Assembly: GCA_046199005.1 (NCBI GenBank)
Contig: CP176050.1
Span: 620,001-684,000 of the forward strand
Reading direction: 5' to 3'
Source: Ascidiimonas sp046199005
GTDB lineage: Bacteria > Bacteroidota > Bacteroidia > Flavobacteriales > Flavobacteriaceae
DNA: 64,000 nt
This document shows, in pieces, positions 16,051 through 25,205 of the stretch (position 1 is the first letter of the stretch; each line of letters starts with the position of its first letter). The notes beneath the pieces are model-generated. The model saw only the letters and a list, made by a program, of their open reading frames with translations. It was not told the origin of the DNA and made no database searches. Position numbers and translations under genes: made by a program.

Positions 16051-17097
16051 TCATCTCATTTTATAATGCACTCCGGCGACGTCCCGTAACATCTCTGCGG
16101 CTTGTTCGGGGGTGATGTCGCGCTGCGGATTAGCAAGCATCTCATACCCTACCATAAATTTTTTAACTGTGGCCGATCGTAAAAGCGGCGGATAAAAAAC
16201 CATGTGCAACTGCCATTCAGGATACGATCGTCCGTCAGTAGGCGCCTGGTGAATCCCGGCAGAGTAGGGGAAGGAGGTTTCAAAAAGATTGTCGTAGCAG
16301 ATGGTTAGCTTCTTATACGCCTCAGCGAACGATCGCTGTTCTTCTTGGGTGAATTGAGTAAGCTGCGAAATGGCACGTTTGGGAACGATCATCGCTTCAA
16401 AAGGCCAGATCGCCCAAAACGGGATCAGGGTCACGAAATGATCATTTTCAAAAAGTATACGTTCCTTCTTTTGCAGTTCCTGCTGTATATAATCGACGAG
16501 TAGTACGCTTTGATGCTGTTCGTAATACTTTCGGAATTGCCGACTCTTTTTTGTGGGTTCGTCGGGTATAGATTGTTGTGCCCAGATCTGTCCGTGAGGA
16601 TGCGGATTGGAGCAACCCATGATAGCGCCCTTGTTCTCAAAGATCTGTACATAATTGATATGCGGTTGTGCAGCTAAGGCCTCATACTCTTCGGTCCATA
16701 AGGTCACCACTTTCTCGATCGATACCAAGGGCATTTCAGGGATCGTAAGGTCGTGTCGCGGAGAGAAACAGATCACCTTGCAAATCCCTTTTTCACTTTT
16801 AGCTTTAAAAAATTCACCCTCACTAAAAGCTCCATCAGGCGTATTTTCGGGAATGGCCGAAAAATCATTAACAAACGAAAAAGTATCTTTGTAATCGGGA
16901 TTGGTTTTTCCGTTAGCACGGGTATTTCCGGCACATAAATAACAATCAGGATCGTGTTCCGGACGCTCTGTCTGTATGTGTTTTTCTACCTGTCCCTGCC
17001 ACGGTCGTTTCGCCCGGTGTGGAGAGACTTGCACCCATTCGTCGGTTAACGGATTGTACCTGCGGTGTGAATGATCTCCTAGATGAAAGCTGCTCAT
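16051..17097 (-). CDS. galT: Galactose-1-phosphate uridylyltransferase
   Basis: 348 residues, the normal GalT length. It exchanges UMP between UDP-glucose and galactose-1-phosphate in the Leloir pathway. The active-site GCSNPHPHGQIW motif is present, with His166-Pro167-His168; His168 would be the uridylylated nucleophile. CysxxCys-like residues near 52-55 (DCYLCAGN) match the metal site of the family. Its start overlaps the galK stop by 4 bases, so the two are translated as a pair. A dispersed repeat follows the stop. Confidence 0.95.
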   Translation of the reverse strand: MSSFHLGDHSHRRYNPLTDEWVQVSPHRAKRPWQGQVEKHIQTERPEHDPDCYLCAGNTRANGKTNPDYKDTFSFVNDFSAIPENTPDGAFSEGEFFKAKSEKGICKVICFSPRHDLTIPEMPLVSIEKVVTLWTEEYEALAAQPHINYVQIFENKGAIMGCSNPHPHGQIWAQQSIPDEPTKKSRQFRKYYEQHQSVLLVDYIQQELQKKERILFENDHFVTLIPFWAIWPFEAMIVPKRAISQLTQFTQEEQRSFAEAYKKLTICYDNLFETSFPYSAGIHQAPTDGRSYPEWQLHMVFYPPLLRSATVKKFMVGYEMLANPQRDITPEQAAEMLRDVAGVHYKMR

Positions 17098-18260
17098 GAT
17101 TTATGGGTTTTGTAAGCATGTGTGCCGTTTCTGATCTCGACTTCAAAACAATCCGGTGTGATCCCAAATTCATTTTCATAGGCACTTTGAAAGCGGTTAA
17201 TGATCTCTTTTTTTCGGTCTCTGGCAACTAGGTTGATTGTACAGCCGCCAAATCCGCCACCCATCATTCGGGCGCCCAGTACTCCTTCAGTAGTGCTTGC
17301 TAGCTCTACGAGAAAATCCAGTTCAGGACAGCTCACTTCGTATTTTTTGGAGAGTCCGTGATGCGAAGCAAACATCAACTTCCCAAAATTGATGAGATCA
17401 TCTTTAAGCAGATAATCGGTACTGTTTAATACCCGGTCGTTTTCTTCCAGTACAAAACTACAGCGGTCGTAGATCAAGGGTCCTAGTTCTTCCTTTGCCT
17501 TGCTCAGCATTTCCTGAGTCACATCTCTTAGCGAGCGTACTTCCGGATGGTATTTTTTTACGATCGCTACACCGGTTTCACATTGAGAACGCCGCTCGTT
17601 GTATCCGGAATCGGCGAGCGAATGTTTCACCATCGTATTACACAAAACGATCTGATAGTTTTTAAAATCTAACGGAAAATACGCATATTCCAGTGAACGA
17701 CAGTCCAATCGCAGAGCGTGATCCTCTTTTCCCATCATACTCGCAAACTGATCCATAATACCGCATTGCACTCCTGCAAAACGATGTTCGGCACTTTGCG
17801 CCATTTTTATCAGGGTAATTTTTGGAATATGAAAGTCAAAAACCGCATTGAGCCCAAAAGCAATTCCGCATTCCAGCGCGGCGGAAGAGGAAAGTCCGGA
17901 ACCAATAGGAACATCTCCGGCAAACACACAGTCAAATCCCCCTACAGCGTAACCGGCTTCCTGCATTTCGTTAACCACCCCAATCAGATAATTCGCCCAG
18001 AGTTTGGATTGCGGTTTGAGTTCGTTGAGGTCGACTATAACTTCTTCTTGATAGTTTACAGCATACAAACGTATCCTGCTTCCGGTATTTTTTTGAAGTG
18101 CGATGTAGATTCCCTTGTCTATCGCTGCCGGTAATACAAATCCGTCATTATAATCGGTATGATCCCCTATAAGATTGATCCTTCCGGGAGCAAAATAACA
18201 AAAAGGCGTTTGCTGATAGCGTTCTAAAAAGATGCTCGAGAGCGTATCAAAATTTACCAT
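17094..18260 (-). CDS. galK: Galactokinase
   Basis: 388 residues. GHMP-kinase signatures are clear: the galactokinase signature GRINLIGDHTDYNDG near residue 26, the ATP loop PIGSGLSSSAALE, the CGIMDQFASMMG segment with the catalytic Asp, and the C-terminal GGGFGGCTINLV. It phosphorylates galactose at C1 with ATP. It is the first gene of a galKT operon and is transcribed divergently from the beta-galactosidase, with a shared 193-base intergenic region. Confidence 0.96.
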   Translation of the reverse strand: MVNFDTLSSIFLERYQQTPFCYFAPGRINLIGDHTDYNDGFVLPAAIDKGIYIALQKNTGSRIRLYAVNYQEEVIVDLNELKPQSKLWANYLIGVVNEMQEAGYAVGGFDCVFAGDVPIGSGLSSSAALECGIAFGLNAVFDFHIPKITLIKMAQSAEHRFAGVQCGIMDQFASMMGKEDHALRLDCRSLEYAYFPLDFKNYQIVLCNTMVKHSLADSGYNERRSQCETGVAIVKKYHPEVRSLRDVTQEMLSKAKEELGPLIYDRCSFVLEENDRVLNSTDYLLKDDLINFGKLMFASHHGLSKKYEVSCPELDFLVELASTTEGVLGARMMGGGFGGCTINLVARDRKKEIINRFQSAYENEFGITPDCFEVEIRNGTHAYKTHKS

Positions 18261-18349
18261 GGTATGATATGTTGTTCTGCGATGGGCTTGACGGTTGCTA
18301 TTCTTCGTAAAAAGACATCGTTTGCCCCTAGCAGGCTAGCCCAAGTTAC

Positions 18350-18357
18350 CAAATATA
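18350..18357 (-). promoter_or_regulatory. Probable -7 box of the galKT promoter
   Basis: Minus-strand TATATTTG matches TAnnTTTG, 90 bases before the galK start, in the divergent galK/beta-galactosidase region. No clear -33 TTG is visible at the usual distance. The leader between it and galK contains a ctagcaggctag-like inverted repeat. Confidence 0.4.
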
Positions 18358-18453
18358 ACAGGGTATTTAAACGAAATCGTAGAATTAATATCAACAGGAC
18401 AGCACAGGATAGCCACCTATTCTTTTTCAGCTATTTTTCTGTTAAATAGTTAT

Positions 18454-21400
18454 ATGATGTGCTACAGACAGATTCAACTCTCTATTGCTTTTTTATTTTT
18501 TAGCTTTTATTCTTTTGCAATGCAACAACCCGATCTCAGTGTCATTGAAAATCCCGAAGTAACGGGCATCAACCGAATGCTTGCGAAAGCCACTTCGGTT
18601 TCCTATGCTACGGAGGCGGAAGCATTAAAAGGTGATCGGAAAAAATCGACGCGCTACCAAAGCCTTAATGGCGACTGGAAATTTTCATGGGCTCCGATTC
18701 CTGAAAAAGCGCCGAAGTCTTTTTTTACTACGGATTATAATGATGCGGATTGGAAAACCATTCCGGTGCCGGCAAATTGGGAACTGGAAGGCTACGGAAC
18801 GGCTATTTACACCAATGTTCAATATCCGTTCTTGCCCGTGAATCCGCCCTTCGTTCCTGAAGATGACAATCCCACCGGAAGCTATCGTACGACTTTTGAC
18901 ATTCCGGAAGCCTGGAAAGATATGCAGTTAACGCTGCGATTCGGAGGAGTGAGTTCTGCTTTTTACGTTTGGTTAAACGGGGAGTTACTAGGATACAGCC
19001 AGGATAGCCGGCTTCCTGCGGAGTTTGATATCTCAGAGCAGGTAAAACCTGGAAAAAATGTATTGGCAGTACAGGTGTATCGCTGGAGCGACGGAGTGTA
19101 TCTGGAAGATCAGGATCACTGGAGGCTTAGCGGCATTCACAGAGATGTAGCAATTCTGGCAGCACCCAAAGTGCAGCTCTATGACTTCTTTGTAAAAACC
19201 GATCTCGATAAGAACTATGAAGACGCTACCCTGCAAATACGTCCGTCGATCAAGGTGTTTGATGGGACAGATACGAAAGACTGGAAGTTAGAAGCAGCAC
19301 TTTTTGATGAAAATAATACCAAGGTACTACCGGAAAATATAAGCAAGGAGCTCAATAAGATCCGTTATGAATATTACGGGCAGCGTGGGAAACCTGCTTT
19401 TGCATTAATGAATGCCGAAATCACAAATCCGAAGAAATGGAGTGCCGAAAAACCGAATCTGTACACTCTTGTTTTTTATCTTAAAAATGCTTCCGGTGAA
19501 ACAGTAGATATCAGAAGTACTAAAATTGGCTTCCGGGAAGTCGAATTGAGGGATGGGGAATTGTTTATCAATGGAAAATCGGTGTTGCTGTACGGAGTTA
19601 ACAGACACGACCACGATCCCGTCACCGGAAAAGTGATCAGTGAAGCCTCAATGCGAAAGGATATTGAAACCATGAAACGCTTTAACATCAATGCGGTACG
19701 TACTTCACATTATCCCAACGATCCACGGTGGTATGAACTCTGTGATGCTTACGGCTTGTATATAATGGATGAAGCAAATCTGGAAACACATCAACTGGGA
19801 GGCTATTTGAGTAACCAACCCGAGTGGGGAGCGGCGCATCTGGAACGTGCCACACGTATGGTGATGCGTGATAAGAATCATCCCTCAGTTATTTTCTGGT
19901 CGTTGGGGAATGAATCCGGTTCCGGACCTAATCATCAGGCAATGTCGCAATGGATCAAAGCCTACGACGATACCCGATACGTACATTACGAAGGGGCGCA
20001 GGCTTACGATTACGTGAATAAAAAATGGACGAACGATCCGGAGTATGTGGATATGATCAGCCGGATGTATGAAAACATTCCGAGGATGGTTTCATTAGCG
20101 AATGAGGAAGGTGATGGCCGTGCAGTAGTTTGGTGTGAATATGCACATTCGATGGGGAACTCTACCGGGAATCTGTTTAAATTTTGGGATGCGATTCGTA
20201 CTAACAAACGCATGATCGGTGGTTTTATATGGGATTGGGTCGATCAGGGATTGTTGCAAAAAACGAAGACCGGAGAGGAGTATTATGCTTTTGGAGGAGA
20301 TATGGGCGATACGCTTATCAACAGTGGTAACTTTTGTCTGAACGGAATCGTAGACCCTAACCGAATTCCCAAACCTGCGATGTGGGAAGTGAAAAAAGTA
20401 TTTCAGCCGGTGGAGATTTCGATGGCGGATGCTTCCGGAAGAAAAGTAAGCTTGAAAAACAGGCATCATTTTACCAATTTAGATGAATTTATCCTAGCAT
20501 GGCAACTGGAAGAGGATGGGGAAGTGATTCAAGACGGCAGTATGCCTATAGCTTCGGTACCCGCCGGAAGCGATACAACAGTGGAGGTTCCTTACAAAAA
20601 ACCTTCCTTGAAGGCAGGTGCGGAATATTTCCTTCGGATTGGCATTCAACAGAAAAAAGCAACATCCTGGTCACCGGAAGGTCACGAAGTTGCCTGGCAA
20701 CAATTGGTATTACCGTTTAATAAATCTATATCAGCATTTAAGGTTCCTTCTAAAAATGAGTTGGTCTTAAAAACATCGGAAAGTGAGCTGGTGATCACCT
20801 CAAAAAACGCTGAAGTGACTTTTGACCGTGCTTCCGGATTTTTAAGCGACTATAGTTTTGATGGAAAGCCTTTTTTAACAGGTGCTTTGAAACCTGCTTT
20901 CTGGAGACCGGCGACCGATAATGACCGTGGAGGCGGGCGCACTTATCAGACCTTAGCGATTTGGAGAACGGCAGCCGAAAAACTGGAGTTGAAAAGTTTT
21001 GATTGGAGTGAAGAAAATGGAAATCAAACCCGGGTAAAAAGCACTCATTACCTGCCCGAAGCCAAAGCCTCGATACTCCTTACTTATACGATTTTCCCGG
21101 ATGGAAGCATCAAGGTTGAGAATAAATTTGAAGTACCCGAAGGGCATACGCTGCCAATGCTTCCGAGATACGGGATGGAGGTAGAAACGGCAAAAGAGCT
21201 GGATCGCTTTACCTGGCTGGGGATGGGTCCGCATGAAAATTACCTCGACAGAGCATTAGGTGCCGATGTAGGTTTGTATAATGAATCGGTAGCGAACGAT
21301 TACTATCCGTACATTCGTCCGCAGGAGAGCAGTAATAAAACAGAGGTACGCTGGTTTTCTTTGACTGATGGAAAAAAACAAGGGTTTCAGGTATCGGGTA

Positions 21401-21675
21401 TTTCCGGAAACCTGAGCGTAAGTGCTCGTCCGTATGACACGAAGATGATCGATAATGCCCTGCATACCTACGATTTGAAAGCAACGGATGGCAATACGTT
21501 AAATATCGACCTTCGACAAATGGGTGTGGGGGGCGACGATAGTTGGTCTAAAGCAGCCTTACCTCATGAGGAGTTTAGAGTGCCTGCGCAGGATTACAGC
21601 TATAGTTTTTATTTGAAGCCTGTAAAAAGCGTCAAAGAAACCGGAAGGATTCCGTTACCTTCTTTACAAGATTGA
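18454..21675 (+). CDS. Secreted glycoside hydrolase family 2 beta-galactosidase (LacZ-type)
   Basis: 1,073 residues with a signal peptide (MMCYRQIQLSIAFLFFSFYS), so it is periplasmic or exported, unlike enterobacterial LacZ. Domain order follows LacZ: sugar-binding jelly roll (LRFGGVSSAFYVWLNGELLG), Ig-like domain, TIM barrel, Ig-like domain and the C-terminal beta-sandwich (Bgal_small_N). Acid/base Glu487 lies in WSLGNESGSG and nucleophile Glu562 in VVWCEYAHSMGNS. It hydrolyses terminal beta-galactosides and would feed galactose to GalK and GalT. Downstream is a strong hairpin and then a long repeat array. Confidence 0.95.
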   Translation: MMCYRQIQLSIAFLFFSFYSFAMQQPDLSVIENPEVTGINRMLAKATSVSYATEAEALKGDRKKSTRYQSLNGDWKFSWAPIPEKAPKSFFTTDYNDADWKTIPVPANWELEGYGTAIYTNVQYPFLPVNPPFVPEDDNPTGSYRTTFDIPEAWKDMQLTLRFGGVSSAFYVWLNGELLGYSQDSRLPAEFDISEQVKPGKNVLAVQVYRWSDGVYLEDQDHWRLSGIHRDVAILAAPKVQLYDFFVKTDLDKNYEDATLQIRPSIKVFDGTDTKDWKLEAALFDENNTKVLPENISKELNKIRYEYYGQRGKPAFALMNAEITNPKKWSAEKPNLYTLVFYLKNASGETVDIRSTKIGFREVELRDGELFINGKSVLLYGVNRHDHDPVTGKVISEASMRKDIETMKRFNINAVRTSHYPNDPRWYELCDAYGLYIMDEANLETHQLGGYLSNQPEWGAAHLERATRMVMRDKNHPSVIFWSLGNESGSGPNHQAMSQWIKAYDDTRYVHYEGAQAYDYVNKKWTNDPEYVDMISRMYENIPRMVSLANEEGDGRAVVWCEYAHSMGNSTGNLFKFWDAIRTNKRMIGGFIWDWVDQGLLQKTKTGEEYYAFGGDMGDTLINSGNFCLNGIVDPNRIPKPAMWEVKKVFQPVEISMADASGRKVSLKNRHHFTNLDEFILAWQLEEDGEVIQDGSMPIASVPAGSDTTVEVPYKKPSLKAGAEYFLRIGIQQKKATSWSPEGHEVAWQQLVLPFNKSISAFKVPSKNELVLKTSESELVITSKNAEVTFDRASGFLSDYSFDGKPFLTGALKPAFWRPATDNDRGGGRTYQTLAIWRTAAEKLELKSFDWSEENGNQTRVKSTHYLPEAKASILLTYTIFPDGSIKVENKFEVPEGHTLPMLPRYGMEVETAKELDRFTWLGMGPHENYLDRALGADVGLYNESVANDYYPYIRPQESSNKTEVRWFSLTDGKKQGFQVSGISGNLSVSARPYDTKMIDNALHTYDLKATDGNTLNIDLRQMGVGGDDSWSKAALPHEEFRVPAQDYSYSFYLKPVKSVKETGRIPLPSLQD

Positions 21676-21678
21676 GTG

Positions 21679-21705
21679 ATTTTACGATCCGGAAGATCGT
21701 AAAAT
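21679..21705. terminator. Hairpin after the beta-galactosidase gene
   Basis: Perfect 11-bp stem attttacgatc (21679-21689) and its complement (21695-21705) with a 5-base loop, 4 bases after the stop. The ends are A/T rich but there is no long U tract, so termination strength is uncertain. Confidence 0.5.
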
Positions 21706-21742
21706 AGGATCTAAATCGAATCAGAGTTCATGATTTTGGCCC

Positions 21743-22490
21743 TTACGTCTCTTCGAGTTAAGTACGGGCGCAGCCATGCTGAGTATCGAGCCGTGCCCGC
21801 CTAAGGTGGAAAGTTACGCAGTTCTTAATTTTGAAGGAAAGCGACGATGTTCCTCATTTAAAAGGTTCTCGATACAACGCTCGACTATGTCAGATCGCCA
21901 CTCGAACTGACGTTAGGAGCACTTTTAGCCTTTACGTCTCTTCGAGTTCAGTACTGGTGCAGCCGTACTGAGTATCGAGAAGTTACGCAGTTCTTAATTT
22001 TGGAGGAAAGCGACGATGTTCCTCATTCAAAAGGTTCTCGATACAACGCTCGACTATGTCAGATCGCCACTCTCCCGAAATCTCGGGACTGACGGTAGGA
22101 GTACTATTAGCCTTTACGTCTCTTCGAGTTCAGCACTGGCGTAGCAGTGCTGAGTATCGAGAAGTTACGCAGTTCTTAATTTTGAAGGAAAGCGACGATG
22201 TTCTTCATTTATAAGGTTCTCGATCCACCCGAAACATCCTTTAGGTTTGTATTTGACTAAGGAGGAGATTTATATTGGACTATAAAAAGCTAAATGTTGC
22301 AAATGGTTTAAGCCCTTACGTCCTTTCGAGTGTTTTTATGGAATGATAATGAAATAAAAATGTATCGAGAAACGAAGGTGTACTTCATTCAAAAAAGTTC
22401 TCGATAAAACACTCGACTATGTCAGATCGCCACTCTCCCGAAATCTCGGGACTGACGGTAGTGGAAGTTTCAGCCTTTTACATCTTTTCG
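21743..22490. repeat. Degenerate tandem array of REP-like units (about 160-200 bp each)
   Basis: Units begin with ttacgtctcttcgag or a close variant at 21743, 21933, 22114, 22316 and (weaker) 22478, with a lone half-unit at 22761. Each contains paired arms cttcgagttcagtac and gtactgagtatcgag, the phrase cgcagttcttaattttgaag, and ctcgactatgtcagatcgcc. Spacings are 190, 181, 202 and 162 bases. There are no reading frames. The pattern is too long and too degenerate for CRISPR. Confidence 0.75.
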
Positions 22491-22535
22491 ATCCGCCCAA
22501 GGCAGGGAGAAATCTGCTGAAGCTCCGTACAATTC

Positions 22536-22614
22536 AAAACTCCCCTCCTTAGGCAAGGAGGGGTGGCAATTGCTACAAGGTGACAACCTTGAAAGCAAGT
22601 GACGGGGTGGTTGG
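22536..22614. repeat. Dispersed CCACCCCGTCAC repeat, copy 3 (inverted)
   Basis: The reverse complement begins ccaaccaccccgtcactt and ends with a cctcctt/aaggagggg hairpin, as at 14451 and 15961. The middle is diverged. With copies 1 and 2 it places related repeats on both sides of the gal locus. Confidence 0.65.
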
Positions 22615-22777
22615 ATGAAAAACATTTTGCTTACTCGGTCGCAACCAACCGCCTCTCCCGCTCTTCCAGGCGGGTACTCTCCCGACCATTCGGGGCTTGA
22701 GTAAGGAGGAGATTTCTTCTGGATTATGAAAAAGAGGAACGTTGTGAACAGTTTCAGCATTTACGTCTCTTCGATTT

Positions 22778-23761
22778 CTATGTCAAAACCAAACGATTTT
22801 GATAAAAAGTTTTGTTTTTGATTAAAGCCATAGCTATATGGATTAATTTATTTCTTATGGCATTCAGCACACTCATTTTATTCTTTCCTTCTTTCACCTT
22901 TCTCAAGTAGAAGTGTTGTAGATCGTTATTCATTCGCACAGCTCTCATAGCGGCCATTTGTAAAACTGATTTGAGTTGCATATCAGCCATTTTAGAGACT
23001 CTTGGTTTAGTTTTCAGACTTGTTCCACTCTGCTGTTCGAAAGGAACCACTCCTGCAAAACAAGCTAGTTTTCTGGGATCTTTCAATCGTATGAAACCCT
23101 CGGTTTTGATAACCAAAGTCCAAGCTGTAATATTCCCTACGCCTGGAATCGTTTTCAGACGTTCAATATCTTTTTTCAGATTAGGATCACTAGCTGCTTC
23201 CAGATTGATCAACTGTTCCAAACGCGCAATATGTTTATCAAGCTGTCTAATTTCTTTCAAATTAACATGTATACAGGTAGTTATGGTCTTAGTTGCTTTT
23301 AGCGTTTTGAGTTCTCTGATCTGTTGTTTTAGTGCGCTTTTGGTTTTTACCTTGTGCCTTCGCTGACTCATTAATAATTTTATGTTCTGAACGGATTGAC
23401 TTGCAGGTTTCCAACAATCAAAATCTTGGTGATTTCTTTCAATGAATCTGGCAATTCGCTTAGCGTCTACCTTATCATTCTTTCCTCTAACTAAACCAAT
23501 ACTACGTTTAATATGCCGGGAATCAATCACATAAACCTTAAATGAATGCTGTTGTAAGACAGCATACAAGTTAGCATTATAAAGACCGGTATTCTCCATT
23601 GCAATAGAGATACGAGCTTCTAAAGATGCGATTGTTCTGATAAACTTTTTAATAGCTTTAACGGTGTTTTCAATCTTGAAATAAGATTCTGAACCTTGAT
23701 CAATAATACAGATATCCAATGTTTTTTTACTAACATCTATTCCTAAAGAAATACTTTTCAT
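22778..23761 (-). CDS. IS110-family transposase/recombinase, copy 2
   Basis: The translated sequence is identical to that of the 14865-15848 gene over its whole length (327 residues from MKSISLG; 340 from the upstream ATG at 23800). The same DEDD residues and Transposase_20 motifs are present. The stop codon is only 3 bases from the element's end, as in copy 1. Confidence 0.92.
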   Translation of the reverse strand: MKSISLGIDVSKKTLDICIIDQGSESYFKIENTVKAIKKFIRTIASLEARISIAMENTGLYNANLYAVLQQHSFKVYVIDSRHIKRSIGLVRGKNDKVDAKRIARFIERNHQDFDCWKPASQSVQNIKLLMSQRRHKVKTKSALKQQIRELKTLKATKTITTCIHVNLKEIRQLDKHIARLEQLINLEAASDPNLKKDIERLKTIPGVGNITAWTLVIKTEGFIRLKDPRKLACFAGVVPFEQQSGTSLKTKPRVSKMADMQLKSVLQMAAMRAVRMNNDLQHFYLRKVKEGKNKMSVLNAIRNKLIHIAMALIKNKTFYQNRLVLT

Positions 23762-23973
23762 AATTTTACTTTTTAGATAATTGAAAGAGCACTTCATCAA
23801 TACTCAACTCCTTGATAATGGGCTTTGAATCCCGAATTTCTATTAGAGATTGTTGATGAAAGAAAGAACTTAAGTCTAAATCGAAGTATGAAGTTTATAC
23901 TTCTGAGTGCCTATAGTGTACTTAAGTTCTGCTCTTTTATACTTTCTTTAAATATAACTATACAAGTCTAAAG
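23762..23973 (-). ncRNA. Predicted IS110 bridge RNA (copy 2)
   Basis: Mirror image of the copy 1 non-coding left end. The left target guide is at 23905-23910 (gagtgc on the plus strand) and the right target guide at 23881-23887 (tcgaagt). In this copy the left flank is aacactc, which pairs with five guide bases (cactc), compared with four contiguous bases (actc) for copy 1's gaactc. Confidence 0.58.
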
Positions 23974-24088
23974 GAGTGTTTTTATGAAATGAAGTGAAAT
24001 AAAATGTATTGAGAAGTGCCGTTATCTAATAACCCATTTATGAACTCCCAAAGATTTCAATAGTGTATATTTATAACAAATATGAAGT

Positions 24089-25153
24089 ATGAAATATAGA
24101 CCCCTTTTCTTAGGATGGATATTGATTTTACTACTGTTAGAAACAGGATGTAAGCAATCGGCACCTCAAGAAGAATCTTCTTTAAATATTCAGGTAGTGA
24201 TCCCCGAAGGAATTATGATCCCTAAAGGAATGGTCTGGATCCCCGGAGGAACTTTTATGCAAGGAGCAATAGATGCAGACACCCTGTCGCTGGCACATGA
24301 AAAACCTGCACATCCCGTTGCGGTAGATGGGTTTTTTATGGATACGACCGAGGTCACCAACGCTCAATTTGCAGCTTTTGTAAAGGCAACGGGCTACATC
24401 ACACTAGCGGAACGATCGGTAGACTGGGAAATTTTAAAAAAGCAACTACCTCCCGGAACTCCAAAACCTCATGATTCTTTGTTGCAACCCGGGTCACTCG
24501 TTTTCAAAAAGCGATCGGATGGCGTAGCGAATCTTTACGATTTTTCACAATGGTGGCAGTTTAAAACGGGTGCGAACTGGAAACATCCGCAAGGGCCTGA
24601 AAGTAGTATTGAAGGTAAAGAGCAACATCCGGTTGTACATATTGCCTATGAAGATGCGTTGGCTTATTGCAAATGGGCGGGTAGAAGCTTGCCAACCGAA
24701 GCAGAATGGGAATATGCTGCACGGGCAGGTAATGAAGCTCACGTTTTTAGTTGGGGAGCAAGGCTCGAACAGCTTCCGGAGCTTGCCAATACATGGACGG
24801 GAACTTTTCCAGAGCGAAATTCGTTGTTAGATGGTTATGAAGGCACTGCTCCCGTAGGTAGCTATTCCCCGAACGCGTTTAATTTATACGACATGGCCGG
24901 GAATGTATGGGAATGGACCCAAGACTGGTATGCTGCCAATCATTATTCCGCTGTCGCATCGGAGAAAATCTTAGTCAATCCGCAGGGAGCGTCCTATCCT
25001 AAAAATCAAAAAGTGATCAAAGGAGGGTCATTTTTATGTCACGCATCTTACTGTGCCAGTTTTCGAATATCGGCACGAATGGCGAGTACACCCGACTCCT
25101 CATCGGAGCATAAAGGATTTAGAACGGTGGTTCGGGTGAAGAAAAAGAAATAA
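24089..25153 (+). CDS. Formylglycine-generating enzyme (SUMF1/FGE) family lipoprotein
   Basis: 354 residues with a lipoprotein signal (LLLLETGC, Cys21). The FGE-sulfatase domain is complete: MVWIPGGTFMQGA, VDGFFMDTTEVTNAQFAAF, LPTEAEWEYAARAG, YDMAGNVWEWTQDWY and the C-terminal GGSFLCHASYCASFR. The last motif keeps both cysteines of true formylglycine-generating enzymes (Cys317 and Cys322), which many family members lack. Genuine FGE oxidises a cysteine in sulfatases (CxPxR) to formylglycine. No sulfatase lies in this window, and the substrate would have to be in the periplasm. The start at 24089 is the second ATG; one at 24082 runs into a stop. Confidence 0.85.
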   Translation: MKYRPLFLGWILILLLLETGCKQSAPQEESSLNIQVVIPEGIMIPKGMVWIPGGTFMQGAIDADTLSLAHEKPAHPVAVDGFFMDTTEVTNAQFAAFVKATGYITLAERSVDWEILKKQLPPGTPKPHDSLLQPGSLVFKKRSDGVANLYDFSQWWQFKTGANWKHPQGPESSIEGKEQHPVVHIAYEDALAYCKWAGRSLPTEAEWEYAARAGNEAHVFSWGARLEQLPELANTWTGTFPERNSLLDGYEGTAPVGSYSPNAFNLYDMAGNVWEWTQDWYAANHYSAVASEKILVNPQGASYPKNQKVIKGGSFLCHASYCASFRISARMASTPDSSSEHKGFRTVVRVKKKK

Positions 25154-25156
25154 ACC

Positions 25157-25193
25157 ATCAAATACAGGTTTCTTTTAAAAACCTGTATTTGAT
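25157..25193. terminator. Strong hairpin between convergent genes
   Basis: 15-bp perfect stem (atcaaatacaggttt at 25157-25171 and its complement at 25179-25193) with a 7-base loop, between the FGE-like gene and the convergent precursor-peptide gene. It can serve both strands. Confidence 0.7.
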
Positions 25194-25205
25194 AAATGGA
25201 TGAGT

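Larger units (their letters stand above)
22775..23975 (-). mobile_element. IS110-family element, copy 2 (inverted relative to copy 1)
   Basis: 1,201 bp, matching copy 1 at both ends and coding for an identical protein. The core dinucleotide (GA on the plus strand, TC on the element strand) is at 22773-22774 and 23974-23975. The uninterrupted target, ttacgtctcttcga joined to gtgtttttatg, closely matches unit 4 of the adjacent repeat array (22316 onward). Insertion was therefore again within a REP-like unit and at the same base step as copy 1. Confidence 0.88.

Noticed and set aside
21743..22490. CRISPR array
   Set aside because: Repeat units are 160-200 bp, degenerate and contain inverted arms. 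There are no short direct repeats with unique spacers and no cas genes.
14651..23975. Composite transposon carrying the gal genes
   Set aside because: IS110 elements do not move flanked segments by end-joining of two copies as in Tn10-like elements. Each copy has its own complete target core. Inversion by homologous recombination is the more plausible effect.
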